Source of the DNA: Pseudomonas sp.
GTDB taxonomy: Bacteria; Pseudomonadota; Gammaproteobacteria; Pseudomonadales; Pseudomonadaceae
Direction: 5' to 3'
Length of the DNA stretch: 64,000 nucleotides
NCBI RefSeq assembly: GCF_030690725.1
Contig: NZ_JAUYGD010000032.1
Coordinates: 82,350-146,349 of the forward strand
Position 1 is the first letter of the stretch, and every line of letters starts with the position of its first letter. Shown one piece after another: positions 56,723 through 64,000 of the stretch. Made by a program: the position numbers and the translations under genes. Under the pieces are notes generated by a model. It did not search any database and was not told the origin of the DNA. It saw only the letters and a list, made by a program, of their open reading frames with translations.

Positions 56723-57247
56723 TCATTGCAAGGTGGATTGGCGCAGCATCAAGGTGCCGCCGCGCTGGGTAAATTCGAGTTGTTTCAGGGCACTCATGCC
56801 CAGCAATACGTCATCGCCGCCCATGCCGGGGGCAATCAAAGCCTCTACGTCGGTCAGCACGATATCGCCCAGCTGTAGGCGCTCAAGCCGCGTGCGATGG
56901 GCCGTGGCGCGGCCATTGGCGGTGCTGATGGTGATTGCCGCGCCGGCTTGCAAACCCAGGCGCTGCGCCACCTCGGTCGGCACCGCGACCTGCGTCGCAC
57001 CGGTGTCGAGAAGGAAGGTCACCTCCTCGCCATTGATCTTGCCGCCGGCCATATAGTGGCCCTGGCGACTGCTGGCCAGGTGCACTTCGACATAGCCGCT
57101 GCCATGCAGCGACTCAGGCGTGCGATTGGGATTGCGCTGAGCGTCTTCCCAGTCGCCGAAGAACTTGGTCGCCAGCAGCAAAGCCGCGCCCCAGGCCAGC
57201 ACCAGCATCACTCGCCCGGCACGCTTGCCCGCAGGCTGCTCGCTCAC
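56723..57247 (-). CDS. Membrane-anchored retropepsin-like aspartic protease
   Basis: 174 residues. One N-terminal membrane helix ([18 protein letters not shown], about 13-30) and a single retropepsin domain in the periplasm with the catalytic DTGAT triad ([13 protein letters not shown] near residue 79-91) and a closing [12 protein letters not shown] flap-side motif. This is the TIGR02281 clan AA type, which works as a dimer. Substrate is unknown. Its start overlaps the preceding gene by four bases (ATGA), and parC follows after 7 bases. Confidence 0.85.
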   Translation of the reverse strand: MSEQPAGKRAGRVMLVLAWGAALLLATKFFGDWEDAQRNPNRTPESLHGSGYVEVHLASSRQGHYMAGGKINGEEVTFLLDTGATQVAVPTEVAQRLGLQAGAAITISTANGRATAHRTRLERLQLGDIVLTDVEALIAPGMGGDDVLLGMSALKQLEFTQRGGTLMLRQSTLQ

Positions 57248-58226
57248 GGCTTGCTACCCCAGCCGCCTTTGGGTGCGGTAAAGCGCCAGATAATCGGCCG
57301 TGATTCACCGTCGGCGCGGCTGAAACGACCATTATCAACGCCGACCCAAGCGCCGTCCTGATCCACCCACAACGCCTCGGCCAGACCATAGGACGGCGGA
57401 TAGAGACGCTCCGGGGTCAGCGCTTCGGCGGCAAACGACCAGCACTTCTCGACCTGACCATTGCTCAGGCTGCGTCGACAGATGCGGTGCGCCTGGCGCT
57501 CAAGGGTGAAGAGCTTTTCGTTATGGAAGGCCAGACCGGAGAAGTCCCGTGGCTGCTCTTTCGCGCCCAGCTGCTCGGGCGCGGGCTCGGTGCCCGCCTC
57601 ACTGAACAACACGCAGCCACCGGTGCAACGCCAGATGGCGCGCTGCTTGTGCACCACCAGCAAACCACGGCGCATGCGCTCGGCCGCCAGGTACAGGCGC
57701 TCGCCAGCCGGATCGACGGCAATGCCTTCAAACAGCGAGTTGTAGTGCAACAACATGCCACTGGCGCGCGCCTGGCGTAGCAGCCCCTGAGGCAGTTTCA
57801 GCCAATTGGGCTCACCCATAACCGGTAACTGCAGCACGGCCGCCTTGGCCTCACTGACCAGGTAGCGGTTGCCGGCGGCGTCACAACTGATGCCCTCGAA
57901 ATCCAGCTCGCCCCCGCGCACCAGGCCGGCAGCCCAGCTGCGCATACGCAGCCCCCAGGGTAAACGCGCATCCGGCGCAGGCGGCGCGACAAAGGTCTCG
58001 GCCGTGGCCTGCCACTGCGACTCGTCGGATTCCAGGCGATAGAGCTGCTGATCATCGCGGTCGGAAACCGCCCACAACGCGTTATCGCACCAGGCCAACC
58101 CGGACAAGTTGCCGCCAGTGACGCCACTGACCGCTTGCTCGTTGAGCAGTTTCAGCTCTTCCAACGCCGTCGCGCTCGCCAGCAAGGGTGAGCAAAGCAA
58201 TAGGCAGACAGCCAACAGCCGCTGCA

Positions 58227-58227
<1 letters not shown>
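57244..58227 (-). CDS. Exported phytase-like/esterase-like beta-propeller protein
   Basis: 327 residues. A signal peptide (MQRLLAVCLLLCSPLLASATA) is followed by a repeat-rich propeller of the 'esterase-like activity of phytase' family: LSGLAWCDNALWAVSDRDDQQLYRL, ELDFEGISCDAAGNRYLVSE, LFEGIAVDPAGERLYLAAER and DFSGLAFHNEKLFTLER. Enzyme activity is unproven. Four cysteines (CTGGC and two more) may form disulfides. It overlaps the parE stop by one base (TGATG), so it is translated with parE. Confidence 0.8.
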
Positions 58228-60146
<1,919 letters not shown>

Positions 60147-60758
60147 TCAATTGAGAGCGGAAAAGTCGATATCCTGCCACAGATGGCGAGGAATACCGGC
60201 GAAAGCGAAAAGCATCGGCAAACGCTGGGCAAAACCCTGAAAGCCGTGATCGCCACCGGCCTGGATACGCAGCGCGCAGGTGCGGTAATAGCTCTGGGCA
60301 TCGCGGTAATCGAGGGTTTCATCGGCGGTCTGCAGCCACACCTGATAGCGCGCCGGATCTTGCAGCACTGCCACATCAAGTTCGGCCAAGGCCGCTACAT
60401 GATCGGCCGTCAGCTCCCAGGTTTCATCGCTGTAATAGTTCTTCTGCGGGCCCAGGTAGCCGTCGAAACGCAGGTGCGGGCGCACGGCTGGGTTGATCAA
60501 CAGCGCAGGCAACCCGTGGCGTTCGGCCAAGTGGGTCGCATAGTAGCCGCCCAGCGAGCTGCCAACCAGCACGGGCCGACCAAGCTCGGCAATCCGCGCT
60601 TCGAGCTGGGCCATCGCCTGGCGTGGATGGTGATGCAGGGCCGGCACCCGCAGCTGCGCGGCCAGGCCCAGCTGCGCCATGGCGCGCTGCAGCTGGCTGG
60701 CCTTGAGCGATGCCGGCGAGCTGTTAAGCCCGTGGATATAGAGAATGGATGTGGTCAT
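60147..60758 (-). CDS. yqiA: YqiA/YcfP-family alpha/beta hydrolase
   Basis: A 203-residue small serine hydrolase. The oxyanion strand SILYIHGLNSSPASLKA and the nucleophile elbow VGSSLGGYYA are clear; the closing histidine lies in GGDHGFQGF. E. coli YqiA acts as an esterase in vitro; the natural substrate is unknown. It sits between cpdA and parE, as in E. coli. A perfect hairpin covers the region just before its start codon. Confidence 0.88.
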   Translation of the reverse strand: MTTSILYIHGLNSSPASLKASQLQRAMAQLGLAAQLRVPALHHHPRQAMAQLEARIAELGRPVLVGSSLGGYYATHLAERHGLPALLINPAVRPHLRFDGYLGPQKNYYSDETWELTADHVAALAELDVAVLQDPARYQVWLQTADETLDYRDAQSYYRTCALRIQAGGDHGFQGFAQRLPMLFAFAGIPRHLWQDIDFSALN

Positions 60759-60767
60759 GGGGCGGGA

Positions 60768-60806
60768 GGCTAACCGGTTGCGGCGACCGGCTGCAACCGG
60801 TTAGCC
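60768..60806. repeat. Perfect 14-base inverted repeat between cpdA and yqiA
   Basis: GGCTAACCGGTTGC (60768-60781) and its exact complement (60793-60806) with an 11-base loop. Each arm contains AACCGGTT, itself a palindrome. It lies between the cpdA stop and the yqiA start, ending 10 bases from the yqiA ATG. There is no U-tract on the minus strand. Confidence 0.8.
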
Positions 60807-60813
60807 AAGCGGC

Positions 60814-61635
60814 TTAATAGCCTTTGATGGTGTAATCGATTTCGAACTTGATCCCGGTCACCCGCGATACACCAGTTTCCAGGCGACCGTCGTCAAACAG
60901 GCGCAGCCAGCGATAGCCCGGCGCGGTTTTATCCACCTGAAACTCCTCGCTACCCGGGGCGAACTGCACGCAGGTCGAAGGCGACGCCAGCAAACGGATC
61001 GGACCGCGCTGCTGATCAAGCTCCTGATGAATATGCCCCCAGAGCACCGCACGCACCTGGCTGAAACGCTCCAGCACGGCAAACAGGGCATCCGGGTTGC
61101 GCAGACCGATGGGCTCCATCCATTTGCAACCGATGGACACCGGGTGGTGATGCAGGCAGATCAGGTGATGACGATCCGGTTCTTCGCTGAGTGCGCGTTC
61201 CAGCAAGGCAAGCTGCTGTTCGTTGAGGTAACCGGGCACGGCACCGGGGATTGAGGAATCGAGCAGAATCACGCGCCAGTTGCCCAGATCGATTACCGGC
61301 TCCAGCAGATCACTGCCAACGCAGGCGGCCTGCATGGCAGGCACTTCATCATGGTTACCGGGGAACCAGCGCGCGGGCGCGGGGATGGCAGCGGTCATCT
61401 CGCGGAAGCGCTGGTAGGACTCAGCGCTACCGTCCTGCGAGAGGTCGCCACTGGCCAGGATCAGGTCGATCTGCGGTTGCTCCTGCAGCACACGCTCGAT
61501 CACCCGCTGCAAGCTGTCCTGGGTATCCATGCCCAATAGCTTGCCTGCCCCGTCGGCAAACAGGTGACTGTCGGATAACTGCACCAGCAGTACCGAGCGA
61601 TCAACAGCAGTGGTTTTAGTCGGCGCGCCCGGCAA
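60814..61635 (-). CDS. cpdA: 3',5'-cyclic AMP phosphodiesterase CpdA
   Basis: A 273-residue metallophosphoesterase that breaks down cAMP and so damps Vfr-dependent control. All five metal motifs are visible: QLSDSHLF, ASGDLSQDG, GNHDE, CLHHHPV and GHIHQ. Start is TTG at 61635, with AAGGAG 6 bases upstream; the open frame extends to another TTG at 61737 but lacks a site there. The 5' region holds a half-conserved CRP/Vfr-like motif. Confidence 0.92.
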   Translation of the reverse strand: MPGAPTKTTAVDRSVLLVQLSDSHLFADGAGKLLGMDTQDSLQRVIERVLQEQPQIDLILASGDLSQDGSAESYQRFREMTAAIPAPARWFPGNHDEVPAMQAACVGSDLLEPVIDLGNWRVILLDSSIPGAVPGYLNEQQLALLERALSEEPDRHHLICLHHHPVSIGCKWMEPIGLRNPDALFAVLERFSQVRAVLWGHIHQELDQQRGPIRLLASPSTCVQFAPGSEEFQVDKTAPGYRWLRLFDDGRLETGVSRVTGIKFEIDYTIKGY

Positions 61636-61711
61636 GACCTTCTCCTTGAGCGGAATGCGTGAATTATGCTGGCTAGCCCTGCGGGCGGTAAACCCGCGAA
61701 AGGGGAATAGA

Positions 61712-61724
61712 TCACAGAACGCCT
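61712..61724 (-). promoter_or_regulatory. Possible Vfr/CRP half-site upstream of cpdA
   Basis: The minus strand reads TGTGA at 61716-61712, about 77 bases before the cpdA start. The second half (CCCCT instead of TCACA) is poor. cpdA is a known Vfr target in P. aeruginosa. Confidence 0.25.
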
Positions 61725-61808
61725 GCTGTAAATCCAACGCCCACCCTAAGGCTAGCGCGTATCGGAATAATGCGCCTGCGACTGATTATCGGCAGAACGT
61801 GAAAAAAC

Positions 61809-62261
61809 CTAACGCACGGGCGCCAGTTCGTGACCGCAGGCCAGGCAGTGGCTCAGCCACTCACCGAGAAACAGGTTGAGTTGGGTCTTCTCATCCGGCT
61901 GATGCATGGCGGCGTTGGGGTAGGGATAAATGCCGTGAAAGCGCCGCGCACTCTGCGTGCCGACGACCTCGGCCATGCGCGCATCGTGATAGACCCGCAC
62001 TTCCAGACGCGGCACCGGCAGCCAGGACAGGCTGTGTTCCTGGCGCACCTCGATGGTCGAGGTATAGGGGCAGGTTTCCAGCACCTCCAGGGCCAGCACG
62101 CCGAGCAGGTGTTCGCCCTGACTGAGAGCCACACGACGAACCTGCTGCCGGCCATCCCCGCGCATGTCCGGCAGCAGCTGCAGCAGGCGCACATAGTTGA
62201 GTTCGCAAGCGGTCTGCAGCTCGACCAGGTCGACCCGATAACGCTCGCGCAGCAGGTTCAC
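61809..62261 (-). CDS. DUF1249-family protein
   Basis: 150 residues, no membrane helix. The family blocks are visible: VDLVELQTACELNYVRLLQLLPDM at the start, LEVLETCPYTSTIEVRQ in the middle and FHGIYPYPNAAMHQPDEKTQLNLFLGEWLSHCL at the end. Function is unknown (YqiB-type in E. coli, likewise beside cpdA). GTG 62261 overlaps the nudF stop as GTGA, so translation is coupled; a GTG at 62267 is also possible. Confidence 0.85.
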   Translation of the reverse strand: MNLLRERYRVDLVELQTACELNYVRLLQLLPDMRGDGRQQVRRVALSQGEHLLGVLALEVLETCPYTSTIEVRQEHSLSWLPVPRLEVRVYHDARMAEVVGTQSARRFHGIYPYPNAAMHQPDEKTQLNLFLGEWLSHCLACGHELAPVR

Positions 62262-62857
62262 GACCACAACCCCCGCACTTCAGCGCGGTTCAGCGCCAGC
62301 CACTGCAGGGCAATGATGCTGGCAGCATTGTCGATCCGCCCATCTTTCAGCGCATCCAGGGCATCTTCCAGTGGCCAGACGTGCACGCGAATGTCCTCGC
62401 CCTCTTCCGCCAGGCCATGCACGCCGCCGGCGCCTTCACTGTCGCAACGGCCGACAAACAGGTGCACACGCTCATCCGAACCACCGGGGGACGGGTAGTA
62501 CTGGGCAATCGGCCACAGCGAAGTCAACGGCAGATTGGCCTCCTCCAGCGCCTCACGGCGGGCCACTTCCTCCGGCTGTTCGTCCTTGTCGATCAAGCCG
62601 GCGACCAGCTCCAGCAGCCAGGGATTGGTGCTTTTATCCAGCGCACCGACGCGGAACTGTTCGATCAGCACCACGCAGTCGCGCTGCGGATCGTAGGGCA
62701 GCACGCACACCGCATCGTGGCGCACAAACAGCTCGCGGGTAAGCGTAGGACCCATGCCACCGGCAAACTGACGATGGCGCAAACGCAGCCGATCAAGCTT
62801 GTAGAAGCCGCTAAAGCAGGCCTCGCGCTCGATCACTTCGACATCTTCTCGTTGCAT
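62258..62857 (-). CDS. nudF: NUDIX hydrolase, ADP-ribose pyrophosphatase type
   Basis: 199 residues. The NUDIX box GLIDKDEQPEEVARREALEEAN follows G-x5-E-x7-RE-U-x-EE, but the box glycine after the EE pair is asparagine (EEANL). The catalytic glutamates are present. The surrounding sequence (FVRHDAVCVLPYDPQRDCVVLIEQFRVGA) is the ADP-ribose pyrophosphatase subgroup. First gene of the nudF-DUF1249-cpdA-yqiA-parE set. Confidence 0.88.
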   Translation of the reverse strand: MQREDVEVIEREACFSGFYKLDRLRLRHRQFAGGMGPTLTRELFVRHDAVCVLPYDPQRDCVVLIEQFRVGALDKSTNPWLLELVAGLIDKDEQPEEVARREALEEANLPLTSLWPIAQYYPSPGGSDERVHLFVGRCDSEGAGGVHGLAEEGEDIRVHVWPLEDALDALKDGRIDNAASIIALQWLALNRAEVRGLWS

Positions 62858-62871
62858 AACGCCCCCTGATT

Positions 62872-62896
62872 AACAGAAACGGGCCCGAAGGCCCGT
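62872..62896 (-). terminator. Hairpin terminator after thiC
   Basis: Minus strand: ACGGGCC, TTCG tetraloop, GGCCCGT, then TTCTGTT. The stable UUCG-type loop with a weak U-tract fits a terminator for thiC, lying before nudF. Confidence 0.6.
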
Positions 62897-62978
62897 CCTA
62901 GTTGCATCCTATGCTGCGCCGAAACATGGCGCAGCAAAAGCTCTAGAGTCCGGTTACGAGCTTGCGAGCTAGAGCCAT

Positions 62979-63049
62979 GCAAGGCGAAAACGGGTGAGGA
63001 AGCGGAGTGTACGAGCTGTACATGAGCATTCCGAACCTGTTTTCAACGC
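62979..63049. repeat. Relative of the mutL-miaA palindromic element, near the thiC end
   Basis: A 71-base core that aligns with 31812-31881 with one indel and about a dozen mismatches. Shared blocks include GCAAGGC, AGCGGAGT and ATGAGCATT. GTAC-GAGCT-GTAC forms the tip and GAAAAC with GTTTTC the lower stem. Imperfect arms extend further on both sides. It lies in the 233-base gap between nudF and thiC. Confidence 0.65.
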
Positions 63050-63090
63050 AGCAAGGCTGACGCGCAGCTGATCGTAATTGGATATCTCTA

Positions 63091-64000
<910 letters not shown>

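Overview
The window is chromosomal DNA of a high-GC gammaproteobacterium, almost certainly a Pseudomonas. The gene order from ygiQ through alr, dnaB, rplI, rpsR, rpsF, rlmB, rnr, purA, hisZ, hflC/K/X, hfq, miaA, mutL, amiB, tsaE, nnr, queG, orn, rsgA, motB/A, rhdA, psd, fimX, serB, parC, parE, yqiA, cpdA, nudF to thiC matches, from memory, the PA4928-PA4973 stretch of P. aeruginosa PAO1. The species is not P. aeruginosa: several genes and repeats are extra. No prophage, insertion sequence, CRISPR array or rRNA was seen.

Layout. 1-7850: two orphan periplasmic binding proteins (the first cut by the window edge), three small membrane proteins, the Hsp70-like YegD, a cluster of palindromic repeats and the radical-SAM protein YgiQ. 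8053-12000: two tandem paralogous 7TMR-DISM diguanylate cyclases of the NicD type. 12002-15889: alr and dnaB, separated by an opposite-strand pair (a VOC-fold protein and a YafY/WYL regulator) with a perfect operator-like palindrome in front. 16009-21616: ribosomal protein genes, rlmB and rnr. 21730-23958: a tRNA-Leu(CAG) with a strong promoter and a chemoreceptor. 24096-30666: purA, hisZ, hflKC, hflX, hfq. 30768-38979: miaA, mutL, amiB, tsaE, nnr, queG, orn. 39055-45484: a membrane-anchored methyltransferase, rsgA, motAB with a FliA-type promoter, an HDOD protein and rhodanese. 45522-54296: psd, a PilZ-like protein, fimX, serB, an SMP/AhpA membrane protein and a PqiC-like lipoprotein. 54457-62857: parC and parE with a retropepsin and a phytase-like esterase between them, then yqiA, cpdA, a DUF1249 gene and a NUDIX gene. 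63091-64000: the 3' half of thiC.

How it works together. The core is housekeeping: replication (dnaB, mutL, parC/parE), translation (S6, S18, L9, tRNA, RlmB, RsgA, Hfq, MiaA, QueG, TsaE), RNA decay (rnr, orn), and cell wall and membrane (alr, amiB, psd, HflKC). Laid over it is a second-messenger and motility layer: two diguanylate cyclases, FimX, a PilZ-like protein, an MCP, MotAB, the cAMP phosphodiesterase CpdA and oligoribonuclease (which finishes c-di-GMP breakdown by hydrolysing pGpG).

The most interesting non-textbook signals are the cyclase duplication, a family of about 135-nt MITE-like palindromes (one between mutL and miaA, a relative before thiC, a half copy after orn), the operator at the VOC/YafY pair, a candidate S6:S18 leader motif in front of rpsF, and a perfect 14-bp hairpin between cpdA and yqiA. 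I found no clearly new multi-gene system.
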